Shown here one piece after another: positions 27,240 to 35,790 of a stretch of DNA of 47,941 bases. A program made the position numbers and the translations under genes. The notes below the pieces were generated by a model. The model had not been told where the DNA came from, made no database searches, and was given only the letters and a program-made list of their open reading frames with translations. The stretch comes from Afifella pfennigii DSM 17143. Lineage in GTDB: Bacteria; Pseudomonadota; Alphaproteobacteria; Rhizobiales; Afifellaceae. The stretch's first letter is position 1. Each line of letters opens with the position of its first letter. Location of the stretch: the NCBI RefSeq assembly GCF_000688515.1, contig NZ_JHZK01000028.1, positions 1-47,941 of the forward strand, read 5' to 3'.

Positions 27240-27710
27240 GTGACCAAGGCCATCAGAAAGAGCCGCGCCAAACCCATCGGCGAGCTCGTCGGCGGCACGC
27301 TCGACCCCTTGATGCGCAAGCGCGGCCTCGCCCGCGCCGAGCTGATTGCCTGGTGGCCCGATATCGTCGGGCCGCGCTATGCCGGGCTGACGGCGCCGCA
27401 GCGCATCTCCTGGCCGCGCTCCGGCGAGGGCCGGGCGGCGACGCTCGTGCTTCATGTCGACCCGTCGGTCGCGCTCCCCCTCTCCTACGAGCTCGAGGGC
27501 GTGCGCGACCGGCTGAACGCCTTTCTCGGCTTTCGCGCCGTCGGCGCCATCAAGCTCGTGCAGCACCCTTTTCCCACGCCGGCCGAGAAAATGTCGCGCC
27601 AGCCGGACAAGGAAGCCGAAAGACGCCTGGAGGCGCGGCTTGCCGGCGTGGAAGGCCCTTTGCGGGAATCCCTGCGCCAACTCGGCCGGGCGGTGCTCTC
27701 GCGCTCGTGA
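27240..27710 (+). CDS. DUF721/DciA-like protein
   Basis: 156 aa from GTG 27240. The pattern AWWPDIVGPRYAGLTAPQRISW followed by ATLVLHVDPSVALPLSYELEGVRDRLNAFLG matches the DUF721 (DciA) family, N-terminally extended by a short basic segment (TKAIRKSRAKPIGELVGG). DciA proteins help recruit or load the replicative helicase in bacteria lacking DnaC; the alphaproteobacterial members are less studied. The C-terminus is a charged helix (DKEAERRLEARLAGVEGPLRE). The order mutY / DUF721 / dsbA-like / smc is conserved in Hyphomicrobiales as far as I recall. The ribosome site is weak. Confidence 0.85.
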   Translation: MTKAIRKSRAKPIGELVGGTLDPLMRKRGLARAELIAWWPDIVGPRYAGLTAPQRISWPRSGEGRAATLVLHVDPSVALPLSYELEGVRDRLNAFLGFRAVGAIKLVQHPFPTPAEKMSRQPDKEAERRLEARLAGVEGPLRESLRQLGRAVLSRS

Positions 27711-27852
27711 GGCGCGCACGGGCCTTCCGGCTCTTTGCCGCCACATTCATTCGTCCTAAAGCTGGCGCTCCAAGCTGGGCGCTAGCCAGGAGCGTTCACG
27801 CGCGGTTCATACCGCCGCCCGCATCCATTTCGTGCCGTCAGGAGGATATGCC

Positions 27853-28503
27853 TTGCCCTTTTTCACCCGTCGCCAATTCGTCGCCGCTCTCGGCCTTGGC
27901 TCGCTCGTCGCCTTTTCCGGCCTTGGCGGTGCCGCCGCCCTCGCCCAGTCCAACACCAAAGTCTCCATGGACGAGTTGATGAAGCCGGGTCCGCTCGGCG
28001 ACCGGGTGCTCGGCGCCGAAGACGCGCCGGTGACGGTGGTGGAATACGCCTCCATGTCCTGCTCGCATTGCGCCACCTTCCACAAGGAAACCTATCCGGA
28101 GCTGAAGGAGCAGTATATCGACACCGGCAAGGTGCGCTTCGTCTTCCGCGAATTTCCCATCGACGCTTCCGCCTATGCCGTCGCCATGCTCGCGCGCTGC
28201 GCGCCGGAGGGGCGTTATTTCGAGATCATCGACCTCTTCTTCGAGCGCCAGAGGCAATGGGGTCTGGCCGAAGACCGCTACGCGGCTATCCTGGATCTGG
28301 CCAAGCAGGTCGGCTTTTCTGAGGAAAGCTTTGAAGCCTGCTTGCAGAATCAGGCACTCTTCGATGGATTGAACACGGCGAAGGATCGGGCCTCTTCCGA
28401 ATTCGGCGTGCAAGGCACGCCGACCTTCTTCATCGAGGGCGAGATGAATGTCGGAGCGCTGAGCTTTGACCAGATCAAAGAGGAAATCGAAAAGTTCCTT
28501 TGA
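27853..28503 (+). CDS. DsbA-family thiol:disulfide oxidoreductase with Tat-like signal
   Basis: 216 aa. I choose TTG 27853 because a perfect AGGAGG lies 7 nt upstream; a GTG at 27832 is in frame but would place that site inside the gene. The N-terminus PFFTRRQFVAALGLGSLVA is a twin-arginine-type signal, with cleavage near AALAQ. The thioredoxin-fold active site is Cys70-Ser-His-Cys73 (SMSCSHCATFHKE), and the cis-proline loop is GVQGTPTFFIEG. The VTVVEYASMSC context and helical insertion are typical of the DsbA/DsbG-like group that oxidises or isomerises periplasmic disulfides. Two extra cysteines (ARCAPEG, EACLQNQ) occur in the helical domain. Confidence 0.88.
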   Translation: MPFFTRRQFVAALGLGSLVAFSGLGGAAALAQSNTKVSMDELMKPGPLGDRVLGAEDAPVTVVEYASMSCSHCATFHKETYPELKEQYIDTGKVRFVFREFPIDASAYAVAMLARCAPEGRYFEIIDLFFERQRQWGLAEDRYAAILDLAKQVGFSEESFEACLQNQALFDGLNTAKDRASSEFGVQGTPTFFIEGEMNVGALSFDQIKEEIEKFL

Positions 28504-28575
28504 CCGGAAGGCCTTGCGGGGCAGGCTCCGGCACTTGACGATTCTTGCCGCCAACCGGCGCGGGGGCGGCCGCGC

Positions 28576-31500
28576 ATGAAGATCACGCGGCTGCGGCTCG
28601 CCGGTTTCAAATCCTTCGTCGACCAGACCGATGTGACCATCGAGCCGGGACTTTCGGCGATCGTCGGGCCGAATGGCTGCGGCAAGTCCAACCTCGTGGA
28701 AGCACTGCGCTTCGTCATGGGCGAGACCTCGCACAAGGCGATGCGCGGCTCCGGCATGGAGGACGTCATCTTCGCCGGCTCGGCCAACCGGCCGGCCCGC
28801 AACACCGCCGAGGTCTCGCTCGCCGCCATCGTGGAAAACCCTTCGGGCGTGGCGCGCGGCGCCACCGGCAAGGGACTGACGGAAAGCGGCGAAGTTGAGA
28901 TCAGCCGGCGCATCGAGCGCGACCACGGCTCGCTCTACCGCATCAACGGCCGCGAGGTGCGCGCCCGCGACGTGCAGCTTCTGTTCGCCGACGCGGCGAC
29001 GGGGGCGCGCTCCTCCGCCCTGGTGCGCCAGGGCCAGATCGGCGAGCTCATCGCCGCCAAGCCGAAGGACCGGCGCTCCATCCTGGAGGACGCGGCCGGC
29101 ATTTCCGGCCTGCATTCGCGCCGCCACGAGGCGGAGCTGAAGCTGAGGGCGGCGGAGCAGAACCTGGAGCGGCTGGAAGACGTCATCGGCGAGATCGGCG
29201 GCCAGCTGGAAACGCTGAAGCGCCAGGCGCGCCAGGCGGTGCGCTATCGCAACCTCTCCTTCGACATCCGCAAGGCGGAGGCGCAGCTTGCCCTCATCCG
29301 CGTCGCGGAAACGGAGGAACGGCTGACCAAGGCCGAAGCGGCGCTGACGGCGGCCAGCGTCTCGCTCGCCAAGGCGGCCGAGGAACAGGCCAAGGCCGCC
29401 AAGGAAGAGGCCGTCGCCGGCTCTGGCCTGCCGGCTCTGCGCCAGCGCGCGGCCAGCGCCGGGGCCGCGGTCCAGCATCTGCGCCTGAAAGCGGAAGAAT
29501 TGAAGCGCGAGGCCGAACGCCGCCAGGCGCGGCTCGCCGAGCTCGGCTCTCGCCAGGCGGAGACCAAGGCCGATATCGCCCGCGAGGAGGAACACCGCCG
29601 CGAGGCCGAGGAGGCGGCAAAGCGCCTCGACGCGGAGGCGAAAGCCCTGGAGCGGGACAAAGCGGGCGCGGCCAAGCGCGAGGCGGAGGCGGCCAAGAAG
29701 GCGGAGGCCGCCGCCGAGGCACTCGCCGCGGAGGAACAAGCGCTGTCCGAAGCGCAGGGCGAATTGGCGACCCGCGCAGCCGAGCGGCGCCAGCACGAGA
29801 TGCGCCGCAAGGAAGCCGAAGGCGCCCTTGCGCGGCTTGAAAGCGAGGCTGCGAAGCTTGCCCGCGAGGCAGAAGCGCTTGGCGCCGGTTCCGGCGCGCA
29901 GGAAAAGCTCGCCGAAGCCGAGGCGGCGCTGAAGCAGGCGGAAACGGCACTGAAGCGGGCCGAGGCGGAGGCACAGAAGAAGGAAGCGGCAACCGGCAAG
30001 CTGCGCGACAGCGAGGCGCAGGCGCGCGAAAAGCGCGCCGAAGCGCAGCGCGTTTTAACCGGGCTCAAGGCCGAATCGGAGGCTCTGTCGAAGCTGCTGC
30101 GGCCGCTCGGCGAGCGCGATTTCACCCCGGTCATGGAGAATGTGAAGGTCGAGCCGGGCTTTGAGGCGGCGCTCGCCGCCGCCCTCGGCGAGGATCTGGA
30201 CGCCTCCACCGACGCGGAAGCGCCGATCGCCTGGAAGGAGCGCGGCAAGATTGCCCGCGCGCCGAAGCTGCCGACGGGTGTGAAGCCGCTCGCCGATGTC
30301 GTCACCGGCGCCGCCTGCCTGGCGCCCCGGCTGGCCCAAATCGGCGTGGTCGACGACGACAAGGGCGAGGCGCTGGCCGGCAAGCTCGCCGTCGGCCAGA
30401 GGCTGGTCAGCCAGAACGGCGCGCTCTGGCGCTGGGACGGGCTCATCATCAAGGGCGGCACCAAGACGCCGGCGGCCGCCCGGCTGGAGCAGCGTAACCG
30501 GCTGGAAGCCCTGGCGCGCGACATCGACAAGGCCGAGAAGACGGCCGCCAAGACGGAAGCGGCGCTGCAGCAGACGAGCCAGAAGCGCAGCGCCGGCGAA
30601 GAGGCCGAGCGGGCCTCGCGCACGGCGCTGAAGGAGAAGCGCGCCGGCCGCGACCGGGCGCAGGCGGCGCTGACGGAAGCGGAACGCGCTCTCGCCCGCC
30701 AGGCGGAGCGGCAAAGCGCGCTTACCGCCGCGCTCGCCCGCAACGAGAGCGAGCGCAAGACACAAAGGGAGCGCCTTGCCGAAGCCTTGAAGGCGCTCGC
30801 CGCCAGCGCGGCTCAGGCAGAGGCGGAGGCAAAGGTCGCGGCGCTCGGCGAAAAGGTGGCGGAGGCACGGCGCCTTGCGGCCGATGCCCGGGCGGCGGCG
30901 CAGAGCCTGCGCCAGGCGGCGGCCGCCCGCCAGGACCGGCTGGCGGCACTGGCGCGCGAGAGCGGCGCCTGGAAGGGGCGCGGCGAGCGGGCGGCTGGCC
31001 GCGTCGGCGAGCTTGAGGCGCGCCTTGCCGGCCTTGCGGAAGAGATGGACAAGCTTTCGGCCCAGCCGGAGGATTTCGTCACAAGCGAGCGCGCGCTTCT
31101 TGCCGAGATCGGCAAGGCGGAGACACGCGCCAAAGAGGAAGCGGACAGCCTCGCCAAGGCCGAGACGGCGCATCGCGACCTGGCCGAGGCGGCAAGAAGG
31201 GCGCTGGAGGCCCTCTCTTCGGCACGCGAGGCGAAGGCGCGCGAGGAGGAGCGGGCCGGCGCGATGCGCGCCCGGCGCGCCGATCTTGTCGCCGAGATAT
31301 CCAGCGAATTCGGCGTCAGGCCCGAAGGATTGCGCGAGTTGGCCGGGCTGAAGCCTGGCGCGGCCCTGCCCGAGCTCGCCGCCACCGAGCAGCGCCAGGA
31401 GAAGCTGTTGCGCGAGCGCGAACGGCTCGGCGGGGTCAATCTGCGCGCCGAGGAGGAAGCGCGCGAGGTGGAGGCGCGGCTGGTCAATCTGACGGCGGAG

Positions 31501-32052
31501 CGCGACGACCTCATCGCCGCCATTCGCCGCCTGCGCCAGGCGGTCGGCAGCCTCAACCGCGAAGGCAGGGAACGGCTTCTGGCGGCCTTCACCGAGGTCG
31601 ACCGGCATTTCCGCGAGCTTTTCCAAACCCTCTTCGGCGGCGGCGCGGCGGAGCTGATGCTGACCGAATCGGACGACCCGCTGGAGGCCGGGCTGGAGGT
31701 GATGGCGCGCCCCCCCGGCAAGAAGCCGCAGATCATGACGCTTCTGTCCGGCGGCGAGCAGGCGCTGACGGCGATGGCGCTGATCTTCGCCGTCTTCCTC
31801 ACCAATCCCTCCCCCGTCTGCGTCCTCGACGAGGTGGACGCGCCGCTCGACGACGCCAATGTGGAGCGCTTCTGCAACCTTCTCGACGATATGCGCGCCA
31901 AGACCGATACGCGCTTTTTGGTGGTCACGCACAACCCGATCACCATGGCGCGCATGGACCGGCTGTTCGGCGTCACCATGGCCGAGCGCGGCGTCTCGCA
32001 GCTCGTCTCGGTCGATCTGGAGACGGCCGAGCGTTTTCGCGAAGCCGGCTGA
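28576..32052 (+). CDS. smc: Chromosome segregation ATPase SMC
   Basis: 1158 aa, the usual length. Walker A is GPNGCGKS (residues 31-38), the R-loop and Q-loop follow (VMGETSHKAMRGSGMEDVIF), and the head is completed at the C-terminus by signature LLSGGEQALTAMALIF (from 1056) and Walker B VCVLDEVDAPLDD (Asp1085, Glu1086), with the D-loop and switch His in VVTHNPITMARMD. Two very long Ala/Glu/Lys/Arg-rich coiled coils (about 170-500 and 650-960) flank a hinge (about 515-640: EPGFEAALAAALGEDLDAST...GTKTPAAARLEQRNRLEAL). SMC dimers with ScpAB organise and segregate the chromosome. Long antisense open frames exist opposite the coiled coil but are composition artefacts. Confidence 0.97.
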   Translation: MKITRLRLAGFKSFVDQTDVTIEPGLSAIVGPNGCGKSNLVEALRFVMGETSHKAMRGSGMEDVIFAGSANRPARNTAEVSLAAIVENPSGVARGATGKGLTESGEVEISRRIERDHGSLYRINGREVRARDVQLLFADAATGARSSALVRQGQIGELIAAKPKDRRSILEDAAGISGLHSRRHEAELKLRAAEQNLERLEDVIGEIGGQLETLKRQARQAVRYRNLSFDIRKAEAQLALIRVAETEERLTKAEAALTAASVSLAKAAEEQAKAAKEEAVAGSGLPALRQRAASAGAAVQHLRLKAEELKREAERRQARLAELGSRQAETKADIAREEEHRREAEEAAKRLDAEAKALERDKAGAAKREAEAAKKAEAAAEALAAEEQALSEAQGELATRAAERRQHEMRRKEAEGALARLESEAAKLAREAEALGAGSGAQEKLAEAEAALKQAETALKRAEAEAQKKEAATGKLRDSEAQAREKRAEAQRVLTGLKAESEALSKLLRPLGERDFTPVMENVKVEPGFEAALAAALGEDLDASTDAEAPIAWKERGKIARAPKLPTGVKPLADVVTGAACLAPRLAQIGVVDDDKGEALAGKLAVGQRLVSQNGALWRWDGLIIKGGTKTPAAARLEQRNRLEALARDIDKAEKTAAKTEAALQQTSQKRSAGEEAERASRTALKEKRAGRDRAQAALTEAERALARQAERQSALTAALARNESERKTQRERLAEALKALAASAAQAEAEAKVAALGEKVAEARRLAADARAAAQSLRQAAAARQDRLAALARESGAWKGRGERAAGRVGELEARLAGLAEEMDKLSAQPEDFVTSERALLAEIGKAETRAKEEADSLAKAETAHRDLAEAARRALEALSSAREAKAREEERAGAMRARRADLVAEISSEFGVRPEGLRELAGLKPGAALPELAATEQRQEKLLRERERLGGVNLRAEEEAREVEARLVNLTAERDDLIAAIRRLRQAVGSLNREGRERLLAAFTEVDRHFRELFQTLFGGGAAELMLTESDDPLEAGLEVMARPPGKKPQIMTLLSGGEQALTAMALIFAVFLTNPSPVCVLDEVDAPLDDANVERFCNLLDDMRAKTDTRFLVVTHNPITMARMDRLFGVTMAERGVSQLVSVDLETAERFREAG

Positions 32053-32137
32053 GGGCGGCGCCGCGAGCCTCTGACGAAACCCGTCCGAAAGCTATTTTTC
32101 TATGAATCTCAGCGCCTTAGTGCACTGCGAGACGTCC

Positions 32138-32166
32138 TTGACTTGGGGTGGAGGCAAAACTATGGT
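32138..32166 (+). promoter_or_regulatory. Predicted sigma-70-type promoter of the atp (Fo) operon
   Basis: TTGACT (32138-32143) and TATGGT (32161-32166) are separated by exactly 17 bases. They lie about 84 bases before the atpI start in a comparatively less GC-rich leader. It is the best -35/-10 pair in the gap after smc; the transcription start is not verified. Confidence 0.5.
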
Positions 32167-32249
32167 GCGCCCGGTTTCGCAGGGGCCTGAACCCGCCCCG
32201 TCTTCACCGATGGCGCCGCATATCGGCTTCTGTGCAAGGGAGCCAGGGC

Positions 32250-32657
32250 ATGGCCGATGACCGCCCCGAAAGGGAGCGTGAGGAAAAGAAGACAGAAGGC
32301 GGGGGCGGGTCTTCAGCCGATGCCGACCTGACCCGACGCTTGGCCGAGCTGTCGCGCTCTCTGGAGGAAGGAAAGCGCGGACGGGAAGTGGCTGAGACGT
32401 CGCGGCCCTCCAGCGGGACGGGCTATGCGGCGGCGCTGCGACTCGCAAGCGAGTTCGTCGCCGGGGTCCTGGTCGGCGTAGCCCTGGGGTGGGGCCTCGA
32501 CGAGGTCGCCGGCACCTCTCCATGGGGCCTCATCGGCTTTCTGCTGCTCGGCTTCGCCGCGGGCGTTCTCAACGTCCTGCGCGCCGCCGGCAAAGTCGCC
32601 GAGCCGGACGAGCGGCTGGGCAAGGCAAGGGACGGCGGGCCTGCCCGTCACGAATGA
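32250..32657 (+). CDS. atpI: ATP synthase protein I (AtpI)
   Basis: 135 aa. The start ATG at 32250 has AAGGGAG at about 8 nt. A polar charged N-terminus ([16 protein letters not shown]) is followed by a short coiled coil and two membrane helices ([20 protein letters not shown] and [20 protein letters not shown]). This is the layout of the alphaproteobacterial AtpI, which assists assembly of the c-ring. The stop overlaps the atpB start by ATGA. It heads the Fo gene cluster, behind a predicted promoter at 32138-32166. Confidence 0.9.
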   Translation: MADDRPEREREEKKTEGGGGSSADADLTRRLAELSRSLEEGKRGREVAETSRPSSGTGYAAALRLASEFVAGVLVGVALGWGLDEVAGTSPWGLIGFLLLGFAAGVLNVLRAAGKVAEPDERLGKARDGGPARHE

Positions 32658-33475
32658 GGCTGGGGCCGGAAACGGCTGAGGAGAACGAGGGTCAGGCTTT
32701 GGCGAGCGCAGCAGCGAATGCGGATCGGGTCGATCCGATCCATCAGTTCCAGGTGACCAACCTCGTGGAGTTCGGCCAGATCGGCGGCTCCACCTTCGCC
32801 TTCACCAACTCCGCCCTGTTCATGGCGATCACCGTGACGCTGATCATCGGCTTCATGCTGATGACGACGCGCGGACGCGGCCTGGTTCCAGGCCGACTGC
32901 AGTCGGTCACGGAGATGTTCTACGAGTTCACCGCCAACATGCTGCGCGAGGCGGCGGGCTCGGAAGGGATGCGCTTCTTTCCCTTCGTCTTCGCGCTGTT
33001 CTCCTTCATCCTCGTCGCCAACCTGCTCAGCATGGTGCCGTATTTCTTCACGGTGACGGCGCATATCGTCATCACCGGCGCGCTGGCGCTGCTCGTCATG
33101 AGCATCGTCGTCGGCTACGGCTTCGCCAAGCACGGCTTCGGCTTCATGAAGCTGTTCGTGCCCAAAGACGTGCCCGGCCCCCTGGTGCCGATGATCGTGG
33201 CGATCGAGTTCCTCTCCTTCCTGTCGCGCCCGGTCAGCCTGTCGATTCGTCTTTTCGCCAACATGCTGGCCGGCCACATCACCTTGAAGGTCTTCGCCGG
33301 CTTCATCCTGTCGCTCGGCGCGTTCGGCGCCGTCGGCTGGGCCGGCGCCGTCCTGCCCTTCCTGATGGTCGTGGCGATCACCGCACTGGAAATCCTGGTC
33401 TCCTTCCTGCAGGCCTATGTCTTCGCCATCCTGACCTGCATGTACCTCAACGACGCGCTGCACCCTTCGCACTGA
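32654..33475 (+). CDS. atpB: ATP synthase Fo subunit a
   Basis: 273 aa from ATG 32654, which overlaps the atpI stop. TTG 32699, 8 nt after GAGG, is a serious alternative that would give a start closer to the VDPIHQFQV motif. Subunit a forms the proton half-channels. The essential arginine is Arg199 in [15 protein letters not shown]. Further blocks are [39 protein letters not shown] and the last helix [20 protein letters not shown]. Five to six membrane helices are evident. Spacing and strand place it in one operon with atpI and atpE. Confidence 0.96.
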   Translation: MRLGPETAEENEGQALASAAANADRVDPIHQFQVTNLVEFGQIGGSTFAFTNSALFMAITVTLIIGFMLMTTRGRGLVPGRLQSVTEMFYEFTANMLREAAGSEGMRFFPFVFALFSFILVANLLSMVPYFFTVTAHIVITGALALLVMSIVVGYGFAKHGFGFMKLFVPKDVPGPLVPMIVAIEFLSFLSRPVSLSIRLFANMLAGHITLKVFAGFILSLGAFGAVGWAGAVLPFLMVVAITALEILVSFLQAYVFAILTCMYLNDALHPSH

Positions 33476-33515
33476 CGGCGCCGACCCCTCTCAACGCTTG
33501 AATGGAGAAAGAATC

Positions 33516-33743
33516 ATGGAAGCAGATGCTGCAAAGCTGATCGGCGCGGGCATTGCCTGCATCGGCATGGGCGGCGCGGGCGTGGGCCTCGGCTCGCTGT
33601 TCGGCCACTACCTGGAAGGCGCGCTGCGCAACCCGGCGGCCGCGGACGGCCAGTTCGGCCGCCTCATCTTCGGCTTCGCCGTGACGGAAGCGCTCGGCAT
33701 CTTCTCGCTCCTGATCGCGCTCCTGCTCATCTTTGCCGTCTGA
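33516..33743 (+). CDS. atpE: ATP synthase Fo subunit c
   Basis: 75 aa, two membrane helices joined by the polar loop [13 protein letters not shown] 33516 follows GGAGA; an ATG six codons earlier is in frame but would put a ribosome site inside the gene. The proton-carrying carboxylate is Glu58 in [14 protein letters not shown]. The N-terminal helix has the glycine pattern [17 protein letters not shown] needed for close packing in the c-ring. Glu and the absence of extra sodium-ligand residues point to proton coupling, though this needs structural comparison. Confidence 0.96.
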   Translation: MEADAAKLIGAGIACIGMGGAGVGLGSLFGHYLEGALRNPAAADGQFGRLIFGFAVTEALGIFSLLIALLLIFAV

Positions 33744-33815
33744 GCACCGAACGGCCGCGTGGCGCCCGGCGGTTTTTGCCGTGCGCATCGCAAGCGGCTT
33801 TGAGGAGAAGAGCAC

Positions 33816-34406
33816 GTGGTGACCAAGGCACTAGCGCAGACAGCCGCCGAAACGGCGGCTGACGTCGCCGCCGAGCATGGCGAGGCGATGGAGGGCGCGC
33901 ACGGCGTCTTCCCGCCCTTCGACCCGTCCACCTTCCTGTCGCAGCTCATCTGGCTCGCCGTCTTCTTCGGCCTGCTCTACCTCTTGCTCAGCCGGGTGGC
34001 GCTACCGCGCGTGGCGACCATCCTGGAAGAGCGCAACGACCGCATCGCCGACGATCTCGCCGAGGCGGAGAAGCTGAAGCGGGAAAGCGAGGAAGCCGTC
34101 GCCGCCTACGAGCAGGCGCTGGCGGAGGCGCGCGCCAAAGCGCACGGCATCGCCCAGGAGGCCCGCGACAAGGCCAAGGCCGAGGCGGATGCGGAGCGCT
34201 CCAAGGTCGAGGCCGATCTGGAGGGCAAGCTGGCAGAGGCTGAAGAGCGCATCACCGAGGTGAAGGAGAAGGCGCTCGCGGAGGTCGACGCCATCGCCAA
34301 GGAGACCACCCAGGCGATCGTCTCCTCGCTCTCCGGCGAGAGCCCGAACGAGGGCGAAATCGCCCGCGCCGTCTCCCAGGCGGGCGGCGAGCGGAGGCAG
34401 GCATGA
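33816..34406 (+). CDS. atpF2: ATP synthase Fo subunit b'
   Basis: 196 aa. The start GTG at 33816 lies 8 nt after GAGGAG. A 40-residue soluble, partly acidic N-terminus precedes the membrane helix (FLSQLIWLAVFFGLLYLLLS), followed by VALPRVATILEERNDRIADDL and a long charged coiled coil. That is the b' type, typical of photosynthetic bacteria and alphaproteobacteria with a b/b' heterodimer as peripheral stalk. The stop overlaps the start of atpF by ATGA (34403-34406). The symbol varies between databases (atpF', atpG, atpX). Confidence 0.92.
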   Translation: MVTKALAQTAAETAADVAAEHGEAMEGAHGVFPPFDPSTFLSQLIWLAVFFGLLYLLLSRVALPRVATILEERNDRIADDLAEAEKLKRESEEAVAAYEQALAEARAKAHGIAQEARDKAKAEADAERSKVEADLEGKLAEAEERITEVKEKALAEVDAIAKETTQAIVSSLSGESPNEGEIARAVSQAGGERRQA

Positions 34407-34888
34407 GCGCGAACGACTGGGCAACGCTGTGGGTCTTCATCGGCCTCATCACCTTCCTGGCGCTGATGGCCTATCTGAAGGTGCCGGGGATGCTGACCGC
34501 GGCGCTCGACAAACGCTCGGAGAAGATCCGCCACGAGCTCGACGAGGCGCGACGGCTGCGCGAGGAAGCGCAGGCGCTGCTTGCCGAATATCAGCGCAAG
34601 CGCCAGGAGGCGGAGGAAGAGGCGGCCGAGATCGTTTCGCTCGCCGAGCACGAGGCAGCCGCCCATGCCGCGGAAGCCAAGCAGCGGCTTGAGGAGTATA
34701 TCGAGCGGCGCACCAAGAGCGTTGAGATGCGCATCCAGCAGGCCGAAGCGCAGGCCGTCAGCGAGGTGAAGGCCCGCGCCGTCGATGTCGCCGTCGCCGC
34801 CTCCGCCAGCATTCTGGGCGAGCAGGCGCAGGGCGAGACGGGAACGCGGCTGGTCGATGCCTCCATCGAGGGGCTGAAGCGCCACTGA
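34403..34888 (+). CDS. atpF: ATP synthase Fo subunit b
   Basis: 161 aa. A single N-terminal membrane helix (WATLWVFIGLITFLALMAYL) is followed by KVPGMLTAALDKRSEKIRHELDEARRLREEAQ and an unbroken coiled coil to the C-terminus. It pairs with b' as the peripheral stalk linking Fo to F1. Its start overlaps the b' stop, so translation is coupled. It is the last gene of the Fo operon: an intrinsic terminator follows 40 bases later. The F1 genes (atpHAGDC) are not in the window, as usual for alphaproteobacteria, where Fo and F1 are separate operons. Confidence 0.95.
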   Translation: MSANDWATLWVFIGLITFLALMAYLKVPGMLTAALDKRSEKIRHELDEARRLREEAQALLAEYQRKRQEAEEEAAEIVSLAEHEAAAHAAEAKQRLEEYIERRTKSVEMRIQQAEAQAVSEVKARAVDVAVAASASILGEQAQGETGTRLVDASIEGLKRH

Positions 34889-34928
34889 GACGCCGCCAAG
34901 GCGCGGCAGGATGTTTCGCAAGAACGAA

Positions 34929-34952
34929 GGCGGGCCGCGGCCCGCCTTTTTT
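34929..34952 (+). terminator. Intrinsic terminator of the Fo operon
   Basis: GGCGGGCC-gc-GGCCCGCC forms an 8-bp GC stem with a minimal loop, followed immediately by TTTTTT (34947-34952). It stands 40 bases after atpF. The rnhB gene converges on it and may also use it, although its own side has only a short A-tract (GAACGAAGG). Confidence 0.92.
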
Positions 34953-34978
34953 CGTCGCGGGGTCTCGTTATCCGGGCG

Positions 34979-35641
34979 CTACTTCGCCGCAAGGCAGGCG
35001 GCGACCGGCGCAAAGCTCTGCCGGTGCAGGCGCGAAGGCCCGAGGCTGACGAGGGCGGCGCGGTGGCCGGCCGTGGCGTATCCCTTGTGGGAGGCAAGGC
35101 CGTAGCCGGCAAAGCTGGCATCGCAGGCCGCCATCATGCGGTCGCGGCAGACCTTGGCGACGATGGAGGCGGCGGCGATGGAGAGCGAGGAAGCGTCGCC
35201 GCCGATAATCGCCTCGCAGGGCACGCAAAGGCCCGCCGGCAGGTCGCGCCCGTCGATGAGCGCCGCGTCGGCCGGGCTCGGCAGGGCGGCAAGCGCGCGC
35301 TCCGCCGCCAACAGGGAAGCGCGCAGGACGTTGATGCGGTCGACCGTCGCCGTGGAGCAATAGGCGACGGCGATATCGGCGGAGCGAAGCAGCTCGGCAT
35401 AAAGCGCCTCGCGCCGCTGGGCGGTCAGCGCCTTGCAATCGTCGATGCCGGCAGGAACGTTTTTCGGATCGAGCACCACGGCGGCGGCGACGACCGGGCC
35501 GGCGAGCGGGCCGCGGCCCACCTCGTCGAGGCCGGCGATGCGCCTGTAGCCGGCGCGCATCAACCGGCGCTCGGCCTTGAAATGCGGCCCGGCGGGCTTT
35601 GCCGCGCCCGCGCTTGTTCGAATCGCCGTCCTGCCAGCCAT
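34979..35641 (-). CDS. rnhB: Ribonuclease HII
   Basis: 220 aa from ATG 35641. The active-site motif IAGLDEVGRGPLAGPV contains Asp39 and Glu40, and the third acidic residue is in LIDGRDLP; SLSIAAASIVAKVCRDRMM and YGLASHKGYAT are standard RNase HII blocks. It removes ribonucleotides from RNA-DNA hybrids and misincorporated ribonucleotides from DNA. An N-terminal basic extension (AGRTAIRTSAGAAKPAGPHF) is present as in many alphaproteobacterial forms. It is convergent with the Fo operon and 149 bases downstream of the radical SAM gene on the same strand. Confidence 0.96.
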   Translation of the reverse strand: MAGRTAIRTSAGAAKPAGPHFKAERRLMRAGYRRIAGLDEVGRGPLAGPVVAAAVVLDPKNVPAGIDDCKALTAQRREALYAELLRSADIAVAYCSTATVDRINVLRASLLAAERALAALPSPADAALIDGRDLPAGLCVPCEAIIGGDASSLSIAAASIVAKVCRDRMMAACDASFAGYGLASHKGYATAGHRAALVSLGPSRLHRQSFAPVAACLAAK

Positions 35642-35790
35642 CTCTCGGCGATAGGCCGCCGAGCCTTGCCGCGCAAGCCAAAGCGCGGGGCTGCCTATGA
35701 CCCTTACGCCGCGCATGGCGCAGAGGCTGGCGTTCCCACCCCACCGTGCGGGGGAGCGAAACTGCGCCGAGATTGCCCGAAGGCGCCCCC

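Noticed and set aside
28918-31979. Very long minus-strand open frames opposite smc
   Set aside because: They are rich in Arg/Ala/Ser/Leu and mirror the Ala/Glu/Lys-rich coiled coil; GC-rich third positions keep the antisense frame open. No ribosome sites or family patterns.
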